NCBI GenBank assembly: GCA_016871725.1
Contig: VHCL01000007.1
Span: forward strand, 1 to 54,314
Source of the DNA: Verrucomicrobiota bacterium
GTDB taxonomy: Bacteria; Verrucomicrobiota; Verrucomicrobiia; Opitutales; UBA953
Length of the DNA: 54,314 bases
Direction: 5' to 3'
Below the pieces are notes generated by a model. That model ran no database searches. It was not told the origin of the DNA and saw only the letters and a list, made by a program, of their open reading frames with translations. Below, one piece after another: positions 17,916 to 26,382 of the stretch (position 1 is the stretch's first letter; the number at the start of each line of letters is the position of its first letter). A program made the translations under genes and the position numbers.

Positions 17916-18887
17916 TTACTTCTTCTTGGGGGCGGCCGGCTTGCGCGGAGCCTTCTTGTCTTGGTTCGCCTTAAGCTCCTCCTCCGTGAACTTGGAGACG
18001 ACGCCGGCGGCGGGGACTTCGGCCTTCGCGGTCCAGACGATCGCGTTGAGGACGAGCGTGCGCTGGCTGTCGTTGGCCCAGCCGGCATGATAGTGGCCGC
18101 CGGTGAAACCGAAGCCGCGTCCGCCGTCCTTGCGCTCGACGGCCCAGGCGACGACCTGCGGCTTCTTCTCCTCGAGCACGAGCTTCTTGACGTCGGGGTT
18201 GCCGGCGTGCGGGCCTTCGCCGCGGTTCATGGTCTCAGGCGGGGCGACCGCGGACAGGAGCGGGGTGACGCCTTCCATGCCGTCACGGAAGCGCATGTTG
18301 AAGTACCACTCGTCGTTGGAACCGAACGGCTTCACGCCGCGGCTGGCCGGGTGCTCGGGGATGACCTTGAAGTCGGCCATCCAGTGCGGGTTCACGGACC
18401 AGTGCTGCTCGAAGTAACCGCCGAGCCATTCCTTGAACTCGAGGGCGCCCTTGCCCTTGGACGAGCGACCCGCGGGGGGCGGGCTGACGGGCTTGCCGTC
18501 GACGCTCAGCCAGCCGGCGCGCTCGTAGGCGGGCTCGACGGCGTAGTGGAGGCAGACGAAACCGGTGCCGGCCGCCATCTTCTTGGCGAGCTGGTCGAGG
18601 TGCGGGAGGGCCGGATGGCCGTTGCCGCCGTCGGAGTAGATCACGATCGTGTCGGCCTTGGCGACGCGCTCGTCGGAGGGCCATTCGCCGTTGAGGGAGA
18701 CGTCGACGTTCACGAGGTCGGCCGCACCCTGCTTCAGGCCGGCGGCCAGTAGCTGGATGCCGGCGTTGTGCTCATGCTCGCCGGCAGGATGGCTCGGACG
18801 GCCGGCGATGAGCAGGACGTTCTTCTTGTCCGCGGCCGAGACGAACGCGGCCGAGAGCAGGAGGAGGCTGAGGAAGGACTTCTTCAT
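17916..18887 (-). CDS. Secreted ThuA-like domain protein
   Basis: A 323-residue exported protein. A signal peptide (MKKSFLSLLLLSAAFVSA) precedes a ThuA-like, class-I-glutamine-amidotransferase fold: KNVLLIAGRPSHPAGEHEH, then ADTIVIYSDGGNGHP, GTGFVCLHYAVEP and GFGFTGGHYHAGWAN. The tail is Lys/Ala/Pro-rich (APRKPAAPKKK). ThuA-like proteins are linked to trehalose and other sugar use, though the biochemical role is not settled. It lies 6 bases downstream of a DUF1080 protein and in one unit with a sugar epimerase-like gene, suggesting periplasmic sugar catabolism. The GH.HAG and H-rich positions may bind metal. Confidence 0.88.
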   Translation of the reverse strand: MKKSFLSLLLLSAAFVSAADKKNVLLIAGRPSHPAGEHEHNAGIQLLAAGLKQGAADLVNVDVSLNGEWPSDERVAKADTIVIYSDGGNGHPALPHLDQLAKKMAAGTGFVCLHYAVEPAYERAGWLSVDGKPVSPPPAGRSSKGKGALEFKEWLGGYFEQHWSVNPHWMADFKVIPEHPASRGVKPFGSNDEWYFNMRFRDGMEGVTPLLSAVAPPETMNRGEGPHAGNPDVKKLVLEEKKPQVVAWAVERKDGGRGFGFTGGHYHAGWANDSQRTLVLNAIVWTAKAEVPAAGVVSKFTEEELKANQDKKAPRKPAAPKKK

Positions 18888-18893
18888 GACGGT

Positions 18894-19577
18894 TTACTTG
18901 ATCTCCTTGAGGGTGATGTCCTTGAACTGGACCACCATGGGCGGGCCGGCGTGGAGCTGGAGGGCGAGGAGGCCCTTCTTCGCGCCGACGGCGGTCTCAT
19001 CGGTGACGTCGACGGTCTGGACGCCGTTGATGAAGTGCCGCAGGTGGCCGCCCTTGGCGACGACGCGGTATTCGTTCCAGGCCTCGGCCTTGATCTTGGC
19101 CTGGATCTCGTCGGTGTTGCCGAGCGAACCGGTGACCTCGATCTTCGGCTTCTTGGCGTCGGCGCCTTCCCTGACGACGACCTTCTGGCCGCGCTTGGCG
19201 AGGATGCCGCGGCCCTTCTCCTCATAGAGGATGCCGGAGTAGGTCTTGCCCGCCTCGAAGTCGCCCTGGTAGCCGGCGATCACGAAGCCTTTCTCGTCGA
19301 CGAGCCTGCTGCGGTACTGGACGCCGGAGTTGCCGCCGACGATCTTGTACTGGAACGTGAGCTCGAAGTCGGCGACCTCGCCTTCCCAGACGAGGAAGGT
19401 GTTGCCCTTGGTGGGCTTCTCCTTGGTCGTGCGGCCGGTGATGACGCCGTCCTCGACGGACCAGAAATCCAGGCCTTTCCAGCCCGTGAGGTCCTTGCCG
19501 TTGAAGAGGGACTTGTCCTCGGCGGAGACCGACGCGCAGAGCGCGGCGAGGGCGAGGACGGGAGCGAAGAGCTTCAT
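18894..19577 (-). CDS. Secreted DUF1080 (3-keto-disaccharide hydrolase-like) protein
   Basis: A 227-residue exported lectin/jelly-roll type protein. The ATG at 19577 begins a signal peptide (MKLFAPVLALAALCASVSAE). An upstream in-frame ATG would add eight non-signal residues. Family features are SLFNGKDLTGWKGLDFWSVEDGVI, FELTFQYKIVGGNSGVQYRS and GHLRHFINGVQTVDVTD. Members of this family act on 3-keto-glycosides, hydrolysing or eliminating the oxidised sugar. The neighbouring epimerase-like enzyme and ThuA protein fit that pathway. Activity on a particular sugar cannot be read from the sequence. Confidence 0.88.
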   Translation of the reverse strand: MKLFAPVLALAALCASVSAEDKSLFNGKDLTGWKGLDFWSVEDGVITGRTTKEKPTKGNTFLVWEGEVADFELTFQYKIVGGNSGVQYRSRLVDEKGFVIAGYQGDFEAGKTYSGILYEEKGRGILAKRGQKVVVREGADAKKPKIEVTGSLGNTDEIQAKIKAEAWNEYRVVAKGGHLRHFINGVQTVDVTDETAVGAKKGLLALQLHAGPPMVVQFKDITLKEIK

Positions 19578-19597
19578 GACGCGGAGGCGGGGGCGGA

Positions 19598-20452
19598 TCA
19601 CTTCTTGCGACCGAAGAAACGGTGCAGGTTCTTGAGTCCCTTGACGGCGATGTCGTCGCGGCGGGGCTCCATGGCGCGCCAGATGGCGGCGGCGCGGGCG
19701 ATCACCTTGACGTCGGTGGTGAAGGATTCGATGACGACCTCGTTCTTGTAGCCGATCTTCTTCAGGGCGGCGACGATGGGCTTCCAGTCGAGGGAGTCGT
19801 TGCCCGGGGTGCCGCGGTCGGTGCCGCAGGCGTGGAAGTGGCCGAGGTGCTTGCCGGCCTTGAGGATGGCGGCGGCCTGGTTCTTCTCCTCGATGTTCAT
19901 GTGGAACGTGTCGAGGTGGAGCTTCACGTTCGGGAGGTTGACGGCCTTGACGAGGCGCAGGCCCTGGTCGCAGGTGTTGAGGAAGTCGGTCTCGAAACGG
20001 TTCAGCGGCTCGATGTCGAGCTCGACGCCCTTCTTCCGGGCGTGCTTGCCGAGGACCTTGAGGTTCTTGACGACGAGCTTGAAGTGCTTCGCCTTGGTCT
20101 TGTCGTCATGGGCGCCGATGAGGCCGACGACGGAGTAGAGCGGGCCGATGAGGCGCGGGCAGCCCATCTCGGCGGCCTGGTCGATCAGCGCCATGATGTA
20201 CTTGCGGCCGTTGGCCTGGTCCTTGGCGGAACCGCGGAGGTCGCGGCCGGGGCCCATCGCGGCGCAGATCGAGCCGATGGCGATGCCGGCCTTGGCGGCG
20301 GCGGCCTTGAGGAACTTCGGGTCGACGTGGGAGGGATCCTCGATCGGGATCTCGACGGAGTCGAAGCCCCAGTTCTTGAGCTTCTTGAAGAGATGCACGC
20401 TCTCGTTGGTGAACGGAGAGGCGTAGAGGAACGTGTTGAGGCCGAAACGCAT
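19598..20452 (-). CDS. Sugar epimerase/isomerase, D-tagatose 3-epimerase-like TIM barrel
   Basis: A 284-residue xylose-isomerase-like barrel without a signal peptide, so cytosolic. The four metal-binding residues expected of D-tagatose/D-psicose 3-epimerases are spaced as in the family: Glu148 (DIEPLNRFET), Asp181 (LDTFHMNIEE), His207 (GHFHACGTDRGTPGND) and Glu242 (VIESF). These enzymes shift the keto group or invert C3 of ketoses. Next to a DUF1080 protein it may convert 3-keto sugars or downstream ketoses. It stops 20 bases before the DUF1080 start and is first of a three-gene unit; 81 bases separate it from the SGNH gene upstream. Confidence 0.88.
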   Translation of the reverse strand: MRFGLNTFLYASPFTNESVHLFKKLKNWGFDSVEIPIEDPSHVDPKFLKAAAAKAGIAIGSICAAMGPGRDLRGSAKDQANGRKYIMALIDQAAEMGCPRLIGPLYSVVGLIGAHDDKTKAKHFKLVVKNLKVLGKHARKKGVELDIEPLNRFETDFLNTCDQGLRLVKAVNLPNVKLHLDTFHMNIEEKNQAAAILKAGKHLGHFHACGTDRGTPGNDSLDWKPIVAALKKIGYKNEVVIESFTTDVKVIARAAAIWRAMEPRRDDIAVKGLKNLHRFFGRKK

Positions 20453-20533
20453 GGTGGGTGGGTGATTAGGGGAGGCGCGGAGTCTCAGAGGGGGTCAGGG
20501 GGCGGTCAAGGCTGGGCGTGGTCACGAGGCCGC

Positions 20534-21823
20534 TCAGGGGATGAGTTCGCCCACGAGGAGCAGGCCGCCGGGGTGGAATTCGAGGGGCGCGAAGCGCTCG
20601 GGCTTGTCGACCTTGTTCTTGTTCTTCGCCAGGACGGCGGCCTTGTCGATCGGGTCGGCCAGGAGCTCCAGCCGGACGACGTGTTCGCCCTCGGGCAGGT
20701 CGGCGCCGACGACGAACGTGCTCAGGCGCGGGTAGGTGCAGTAGGCGTCGATGCGCGGGACGGGTTTCAGCGCCTTGCCGTCGAGGGTGACGGCCACCAT
20801 GCCGCCGGCCGGACCGACCACGTCGTAGACGGCGCAGTGCGTGCCCTTGAACCTGAACTCGAGGCTCTGGCCGGGCTTGGTCAGCCGCACCATCGCCGGG
20901 AGGCGCTTCGCCCAGCCCTTGGCGTAGGCGTCGGCCGCCATGTCGGCCGGCGCGAGACCCGCGGAGAGCTTCGCGGCGGTGATCGGCACGAGGGTCGCGC
21001 GCTCCCAGTTCGCCGGGTCGAGCGCCGGGCCGGTCACGTGCGGAGCAGGCGTCGCGTTCGCGATCGCGAGCGCCGGGAGCGAGCGCACGACGGCCTCCGC
21101 ATAGAGCACCTGGCCCGTGGAGTCATGCGGGTGGACGCCGTCCGCCGCGAAGACGAACTTGTCGCCGAGCGCGGCCTTCTCGGCGGCGGTCTTCGGCAGC
21201 GGCGCCTTCCAGAGCAGGCGGCCGGCCTTGGCCAGCTTCGCGACCTCCATGCCGAGCACGATCGAAGGGATGCCGTAATGGTCGGCGACCCGCTCCATCG
21301 CGCTCGCGGAGCGCGGCAGCCTGCCTTCGAGCATCGGGGGCGAGAGCGCCTCGGTCAGGGTGTAGACGAAACAGATGTCGGTCCCGGGATTGGCCTGCCA
21401 GGTCTGGCGCACGATGCCTTCCATGCAGCGGATGATGCGCCGCGGGTCGGCGCCGCCGTCGTTGACGGCGAACTCGACGAAGAGGAGGTCCGGGCCCTTG
21501 GACAGCACGTCCTGCCGGACGCGGAAGACGCCGAGGTCCGAGCCGGTGCCGCCGATGGCGGCGTTGATCTCGGCGAAGCTCGCCTGCGGGTAAGCCCGCT
21601 TGAAGTGGGCCAGGGTCTGCACGCGCCAGCCGTTCTGCGCGGTGATGGAGCCGCCGAGGTAGGCGACCTTCAGCTCCGCGCCGGTCGTCTGGGCCTTGCG
21701 GAAGAAGTTCGGCAGGCCGCCGCGGGCGCGGACTTCCTGGGCCGCGGCCAAGGGGAATTCCTGGTCGGCGGCGCGGCCGAGCACGGCGGCGCACAGCGCC
21801 AGGGCGGAGAGGAGCAGTCTCAT
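20534..21823 (-). CDS. Secreted SGNH-type carbohydrate esterase
   Basis: A 429-residue exported hydrolase. A signal peptide (MRLLLSALALCAAVLGRAAD) precedes an N-terminal SGNH domain of about 230 residues: block I AYLGGSIT (Ser59), block II GGTGSDLG, block III EFAVNDGG (Asn) and block V DGVHPHD (Asp/His dyad). The C-terminal part (about 290-429) is beta-rich (HCAVYDVVGPAGGMVAVTLDGK) and resembles a carbohydrate-binding or CE2-like jelly roll. It probably deacylates polysaccharides. It is the most upstream gene of the minus-strand sugar cluster, with pyrimidine-rich leader CCCTTATCCCC. Confidence 0.85.
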   Translation of the reverse strand: MRLLLSALALCAAVLGRAADQEFPLAAAQEVRARGGLPNFFRKAQTTGAELKVAYLGGSITAQNGWRVQTLAHFKRAYPQASFAEINAAIGGTGSDLGVFRVRQDVLSKGPDLLFVEFAVNDGGADPRRIIRCMEGIVRQTWQANPGTDICFVYTLTEALSPPMLEGRLPRSASAMERVADHYGIPSIVLGMEVAKLAKAGRLLWKAPLPKTAAEKAALGDKFVFAADGVHPHDSTGQVLYAEAVVRSLPALAIANATPAPHVTGPALDPANWERATLVPITAAKLSAGLAPADMAADAYAKGWAKRLPAMVRLTKPGQSLEFRFKGTHCAVYDVVGPAGGMVAVTLDGKALKPVPRIDAYCTYPRLSTFVVGADLPEGEHVVRLELLADPIDKAAVLAKNKNKVDKPERFAPLEFHPGGLLLVGELIP

Positions 21824-21937
21824 GGGGATAAGGGATTAGACGGGCAGCGCCCCCAGGAGTTCCAGCCAATTGGCGGGCCGGCCGGGAAAAACGAAAGTCC
21901 GCCTTCCTTCCGGGACGGAGTCCCCTAAGTTCGAAGC

Positions 21938-22966
21938 ATGGACAACGTCACGCACGCCGCCCTCGGCATCGCCGCGGGCATCGCCGTCCGCCGCGCGGGA
22001 GCCTCGCTGCCCGCCGCCGCCCTGGCCGGGCTGCTCGCCGGCGAAGGCCCCGACCTCGACGTCTTCATCCGCTCCGCCGGCGACCCGCTCGTCTCCTTCC
22101 GCTGGCACCGGCACTTCACGCACAGCTTCGCGTTCGCGCCCGTCTGGGCCGTGCTCGCGGCCCTGCTCTCGGCCTGGTGCTTCCGCCGACGGCCCGACGT
22201 CCATTGGCGCGACCTGCTGCTGCCGGGCCTGGCCGGCGCCCTCTCGCACGTCCTCTGCGACGCGTGCACGAGCTACGGCACGATGCTGCTCTGGCCTTTC
22301 GACCACGGACGCTACGCCTGGGACTGCCTGCCGATCATCGACCTGGTCGCCACCCTGCCCGTCCTCGTCCTGGCGATCCTCGCCTGGAAGCGGGGGGCGC
22401 CGCGGCTGGCGGCCTACGGGCTCCTCTGGTTCACGGCGTACGCGCTCCTCGGGGTCTGGCAGCACGCGCGCGCCGAGACGGCCCTGCGCCGGTGGTTCGA
22501 GACGGAACGCGCCGACCGCCGCGTCGAACGGGTGGCGGTGAAGCCGACCGCGCTCAACCTCGTCGTGTGGCGCTGCGTCTGGCTCGAGGCCGGGCGCTGG
22601 CACACGGCCGCCGTGCGGGTCATGCCGTTCACGGCGCCGCAGGTGATCGTCGGCGAGACGCGCGCGGCGCTCACGCCGACGAGCCCCGGCCTGCCGGCGG
22701 CCGGTTCGCCCGGCGCCGCCTTCATCGCCGACTTCTCCCGTTTCACCCAAGGCTGGAACAGCTTCACCGCCGACGGCCCCGCGGTGCTGGTCGGCGACAT
22801 CCGCTTCGGCATGCTGCCCACGAGCGCGCGCCCGCTCTGGTCCGTCCGCTGCGAGCCCGGCGCGCCGACCACCGTCGTCATGGACCGCTCCCTGCGCGAC
22901 GGCGACTGGGGCCGCTTCGGCCGGATGATCGCCGGCACCCATCCTGACTTCGTCACCCTCCGATGA
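21938..22966 (+). CDS. Metal-dependent membrane hydrolase (YdjM / DUF457-like)
   Basis: A 342-residue membrane protein. The N-terminus has the YdjM-like pattern NVTHAALGIAAG, AGEGPDLDVFI, WHRHFTHSFAFAPVWAV and GALSHVLCDACTSYGT, with conserved His and Asp residues that probably bind metal. About four to five membrane segments fill residues 10-175. The C-terminal 160 residues are soluble (VKPTALNLVVWRCVWLEAGRW and after). The family is a membrane-embedded phospholipase-D-like or CAAX-like hydrolase of uncertain substrate. Its stop overlaps the GH16 start as ATGA, so the two are coupled. Confidence 0.82.
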   Translation: MDNVTHAALGIAAGIAVRRAGASLPAAALAGLLAGEGPDLDVFIRSAGDPLVSFRWHRHFTHSFAFAPVWAVLAALLSAWCFRRRPDVHWRDLLLPGLAGALSHVLCDACTSYGTMLLWPFDHGRYAWDCLPIIDLVATLPVLVLAILAWKRGAPRLAAYGLLWFTAYALLGVWQHARAETALRRWFETERADRRVERVAVKPTALNLVVWRCVWLEAGRWHTAAVRVMPFTAPQVIVGETRAALTPTSPGLPAAGSPGAAFIADFSRFTQGWNSFTADGPAVLVGDIRFGMLPTSARPLWSVRCEPGAPTTVVMDRSLRDGDWGRFGRMIAGTHPDFVTLR

Positions 22967-23715
22967 GACTCCTCCCCGCCCTCCTCCTCGCCGCGACCGC
23001 CGGCGCCGCCGAACCCGCGCTCCGGCCCGTGCTCGACGAATCCTTCGACGGCGACGTGCTCGACCCGAAGGTCTGGACGATCGAGACCGGCCGGCGGCGC
23101 GATTCGCTCAACTCGCCGAAGGCCGTCGACCTGAAGGACGGCGTGCTGCGGATCACGACCTGGACCGACGCCGACGGGACGACCTACTGCGGCTTCGTCA
23201 CGACGCGCAAGAAGCTGACGGTGACCCAAGGCCGCCTCGAGGCCCGCTGCCGCTTCTCCGTCCAGCCCGGCACGCAGATCGCCTTCTGGTCGCAGTCGCC
23301 GACCTACGGCCGCTCGGGCGCCGCCGCCGGCGCGGCGACCGACGGCGTGGAGATCGACATCCTCGAGACGACCGGCCTGAAGAAAGGCGGCTACCAGTCC
23401 GTCCTGCACTGGGGTCCGTACAAGCACGCGACGGAGAAGAAGGCCAGCTCGGTCCAGCATCCCGCGCCCGTCGGGGGCGAGTGGCACGATTACGGCGTCG
23501 AATGGGACGACGCCGGCTACCGCTTCAGCTTCGACGGCAAGGTCGTCTGGACCGACGCGAAGTGCCCCGGCTCGAAGGCCCCGCAGTTCCTGCTGCTCAC
23601 CAGCGAATCCAACCTCAAGGGCTGGAACGGCGAGCGGCCCAAGGAAGGCTACGGCCTGAAGGACGCCTCGCGGAACACCTTCGAGGTCGACCGCGTGCGC
23701 GCGTGGACGCGGTGA
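22963..23715 (+). CDS. Secreted glycoside hydrolase family 16 enzyme
   Basis: A 250-residue exported beta-glucanase/galactanase-like enzyme. A signal peptide (LLPALLLAATAGAAE) leads to a jelly roll with the GH16 catalytic motif EIDILE: Glu130 nucleophile, Asp132, Glu135 acid/base. Supporting stretches are KLTVTQGRLEARCRF, EWHDYGVEWDDAGYRFSFDGK and FEVDRVRAW. Substrate (laminarin, agar, carrageenan, porphyran or xyloglucan type) is not decidable from sequence. Translational coupling to the preceding membrane hydrolase gene (ATGA) is unusual for a secreted GH16. Confidence 0.88.
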   Translation: MRLLPALLLAATAGAAEPALRPVLDESFDGDVLDPKVWTIETGRRRDSLNSPKAVDLKDGVLRITTWTDADGTTYCGFVTTRKKLTVTQGRLEARCRFSVQPGTQIAFWSQSPTYGRSGAAAGAATDGVEIDILETTGLKKGGYQSVLHWGPYKHATEKKASSVQHPAPVGGEWHDYGVEWDDAGYRFSFDGKVVWTDAKCPGSKAPQFLLLTSESNLKGWNGERPKEGYGLKDASRNTFEVDRVRAWTR

Positions 23716-23768
23716 GGCCGGCGTAAGAATAGGCTTCCCTGCCGAGGTCCCCTCGGGAAATCTGCCGC

Positions 23769-24668
23769 ATGCCCGCCCGACCCGTCCTCACCGCGCTGCG
23801 CCACGCCGCGACCTGGACTTCGCTGGGCCTGCTCTGGCTCGTGAGCCGGCTGCCGTGGGGCGTCCAGCGCCTCCTCGCCGACGCCTTCGGGGCCTTCGCC
23901 TTCCACGTCGTGCGGCTCCGCCGCCACGTGACGATGGTCAACCTCCGCGTCTGCTTCCCGGAACTCACGGAAGCCGCCCGCCGAGCGCTGGGGCGGCGGC
24001 ATTACCAGGCGCTGGCCTTCGGCATCCTCGAGGTCGCGCGCTGCTGGTGGCGGCCGACCGGCGACCTCCCGCCGGCGCGCATCACGGGCGTCGAGGCGCT
24101 CGAGCGCGCCCGCGCCTCCGGCCGGGGCGTGCTGCTGGTCTCCGGACACTTCACCACGCTCGAGATCGCCGGGCGCATGCTCTCCCTGCGCACGCCGCTC
24201 TGCTGCCTCTACCGCGACCCGAACAATCCCGTGCTGGCCGAGCTGCTGCGCAAGCACCGCACGGCCTGGGCCAGCCGCGCCATCGAGATGCGCGACATGA
24301 CCGGGCTGCTGCGCGCGCTCCGCGACGGCGAGGCGGTCTGGTACGCGCCCGACCAGGGCAAGTGGACCCCGCAGTCGGCGGTCCTGCCCTTCTTCGGCCG
24401 GCCCGCCATCACGAACCTGTCGACCCCGCGGCTGGCGAAGATGTCGGGCGCCGCGGTCTTCACCTTCTTCCCGCGCCGCGCCCCGGACGGCAGCTACGAG
24501 CTCACGGTCGGCCCGGAGCTCGCCGGGATCCCTTCCGCCGACCCGGAGGCCGACACCGCGCGACTGACGGCCCTGCTGGAGGACGCGATCCGCGCGGCGC
24601 CCGAGCAGTACCTCTGGGTCCACCGCCGCTTCAAGGGCTTCAACGGGAATCCGGTCAGCCCTTACTGA
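23769..24668 (+). CDS. Lipid A biosynthesis acyltransferase, LpxL/HtrB family
   Basis: A 299-residue membrane-associated acyltransferase. An N-terminal membrane segment (TSLGLLWLVSRLPWGVQRLLA) is followed by RHVTMVNLRVCFPELTE and the catalytic HX4E motif SGHFTTLE. Other family features are LYRDPNNPVL, YAPDQGKW, LPFFGRPAITN and the C-terminal QYLWVHRRFK. It adds secondary acyl chains to lipid A or an analogous outer-membrane lipid. It runs tail-to-tail with a glycosyltransferase gene, overlapping it by 7 bases. Confidence 0.92.
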   Translation: MPARPVLTALRHAATWTSLGLLWLVSRLPWGVQRLLADAFGAFAFHVVRLRRHVTMVNLRVCFPELTEAARRALGRRHYQALAFGILEVARCWWRPTGDLPPARITGVEALERARASGRGVLLVSGHFTTLEIAGRMLSLRTPLCCLYRDPNNPVLAELLRKHRTAWASRAIEMRDMTGLLRALRDGEAVWYAPDQGKWTPQSAVLPFFGRPAITNLSTPRLAKMSGAAVFTFFPRRAPDGSYELTVGPELAGIPSADPEADTARLTALLEDAIRAAPEQYLWVHRRFKGFNGNPVSPY

Positions 24669-25702
24669 GCGAGCACGCGGCGGAACTGCGCGAGCAAGGC
24701 CGCGAGGTGCGCCTCCTTGCCGTAACGGGCGAGCGCGGACTCCCGGCCCTTGCGCGCCTGCGCGCGGCGGACGGATACGTCGGACAGGAGCCGGACGAGC
24801 GCGGCGGCCATCGCCGCGTGGTCGCCCGGGGGCACGGCCACGCCGGCGCCGTCGCCGACGACTTCCGCCAACCCGCCGACCGCGAACGCGACGACCGGGA
24901 CCTCGCAGGCCATGGCCTCGATCGCGGCCAGACCGAACGGCTCCTCGCGCGAAGGCACGACCACCGCGGAAGCATGCGGCAGCAGGCGCGCGACGTCCTC
25001 GCGTTGCCCGAGCAGGCGGACGCCTTCGAGAGGGAGCCCGGGCGTGAGTTCGCCGCCGCCGATGACGGCGAGCACCGCGTCCGGCCGCGTCCGTCGCAGT
25101 TCGGCGAAGGCGCGCACGGCGAGATCCTGCCCTTTGCGGGCCGAGATCAGGCCGACGACGGCGAGCACCGGCACGCCGGGCGCGACGCCGGCCGCGGCGC
25201 GCAGGACGTCGGGTTCGGCGGCGTCGGCGGGACGGAACTCGGCGGCGTCGACGAAGTTGGGCAGGGTGACGATCTCCGTGCGCCAGTTCCAGGGCAGCAG
25301 GCGATGACGGCGGGCGACGTCCGCGGAGACGGCGAGCAGCAGGTCATGGAAGCCGGTGTGGAGCTGCGGATGGTTCGCGTGCAGGTGCGCGACGCTCGGG
25401 AGGCCGTGCCGTTGGCGCAGCAGGGCGGCGAAGTTGCCGGAGCGCGTCAGGTGCGAATGGATCAGGCCGACGCCGTGCCGCCGGCACCAGGCGGCCACGC
25501 GGTCGCATTCGTCGAACGGCCAGCGCGCGAAGTCGGTGCGCAGCACGGGGACGTCGGCCGGCAGGTCGCGGCCGACCCAGGAATCCTCCTCGCACGCCAG
25601 CGCGACGTCGTGGCCGGCGGCGCGGAGCAGCCGCAGGATCCGGCGGGCGTAGACGACCGCGCCGTTCACGCCGCGGTTGGAGGAGGCCACGAGGATGCGC
25701 AT
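24662..25702 (-). CDS. Glycosyltransferase family 4 (GT-B)
   Basis: A 346-residue GT-B enzyme. The N-terminal acceptor domain has SSNRGVNGAVVYARRILRLL; the C-terminal donor domain has VVGLISARKGQDLAVRAFAEL, the EX7E motif PSREEPFGLAAIEAMACEVP and VGGLAEVVGDGAGV. It transfers sugar from a nucleotide donor, probably to an LPS or cell-surface glycan. The lpxL-type gene opposite and the TonB-like gene 3 bases upstream on the same strand suggest envelope work. Acceptor and donor are unknown. Confidence 0.92.
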   Translation of the reverse strand: MRILVASSNRGVNGAVVYARRILRLLRAAGHDVALACEEDSWVGRDLPADVPVLRTDFARWPFDECDRVAAWCRRHGVGLIHSHLTRSGNFAALLRQRHGLPSVAHLHANHPQLHTGFHDLLLAVSADVARRHRLLPWNWRTEIVTLPNFVDAAEFRPADAAEPDVLRAAAGVAPGVPVLAVVGLISARKGQDLAVRAFAELRRTRPDAVLAVIGGGELTPGLPLEGVRLLGQREDVARLLPHASAVVVPSREEPFGLAAIEAMACEVPVVAFAVGGLAEVVGDGAGVAVPPGDHAAMAAALVRLLSDVSVRRAQARKGRESALARYGKEAHLAALLAQFRRVLAQ

Positions 25703-25705
25703 GGC

Positions 25706-26335
25706 TCAGCGTAGCTCGAAACGGTAGCTGGCGACGGCCTCCGACTCGACGGGGGCGCGGGCGCGGGTGGCCGGCTCGAAGGTCGAGGCGCGGGCGGCCG
25801 CCAGCGCGGCCTCGTCGAGCAGGCGGCTGCCCGAACTGGCGGTGAGCTCGACCGCGCGCACGCCGCCGTCGGCGGCGAGCAGGATACGGACGCTCACGAC
25901 GCCGGCGACGCCGGCGCGGCGCGCTCGTTCGGGATAGGCGGGCTCCTGCCGCGTGCGGAAGGCGGGCGGGACGAAGACTTCCGCGACCGGCGCGGGCGCG
26001 GCGGCGGCCACGCCGCGGGGCTCGGCCGCCACGGCCGGGGCGACGACGGCCGGCGAAGCGGCCGCCAGGGTGGGCGCGGGCGCGGGCGCGACGGCCGGCG
26101 CAGGGACGAAGGCGGGCGTCACCGGCAAGGTCAGGCCCGCGCCGAGGGCGGAGCCCTCCTTGGCTTCGCCGGGCAGCGCGACCGGTTCGGGCAACAGCGT
26201 CACGAGGATGTGGCCGCCTTCCGCGGTCGGTTCCCCCGCGCCGCGCGCGCCGCCGATCCAGACCGCGCCGAGGGCCATCGCGTGGACGCAGGCCACCGCG
26301 GTCCAGATCAGACGATGGCGGCGGCGGTCAGGCAC
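25706..26335 (-). CDS. TonB-family energy transducer
   Basis: A 209-residue protein. A short basic start and one membrane anchor (IWTAVACVHAMALGAVWIGG) lead to a long Ala/Pro-rich periplasmic linker (about 60-115). The C-terminal TonB domain has EPAYPERARRAGVAGVVSVRILLAADG and SRLLDEAALAAARASTFEPA. It would couple proton-motive force to outer-membrane receptors. No ExbB/ExbD is visible in the window. Its stop is 3 bases before the GT4 start, so they are co-transcribed. Confidence 0.88.
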   Translation of the reverse strand: MPDRRRHRLIWTAVACVHAMALGAVWIGGARGAGEPTAEGGHILVTLLPEPVALPGEAKEGSALGAGLTLPVTPAFVPAPAVAPAPAPTLAAASPAVVAPAVAAEPRGVAAAAPAPVAEVFVPPAFRTRQEPAYPERARRAGVAGVVSVRILLAADGGVRAVELTASSGSRLLDEAALAAARASTFEPATRARAPVESEAVASYRFELR

Positions 26336-26382
26336 GCGGGGAGGGTCGGAGCGACAGCGAGTTCAGTCAAGAACGGGGCGTG

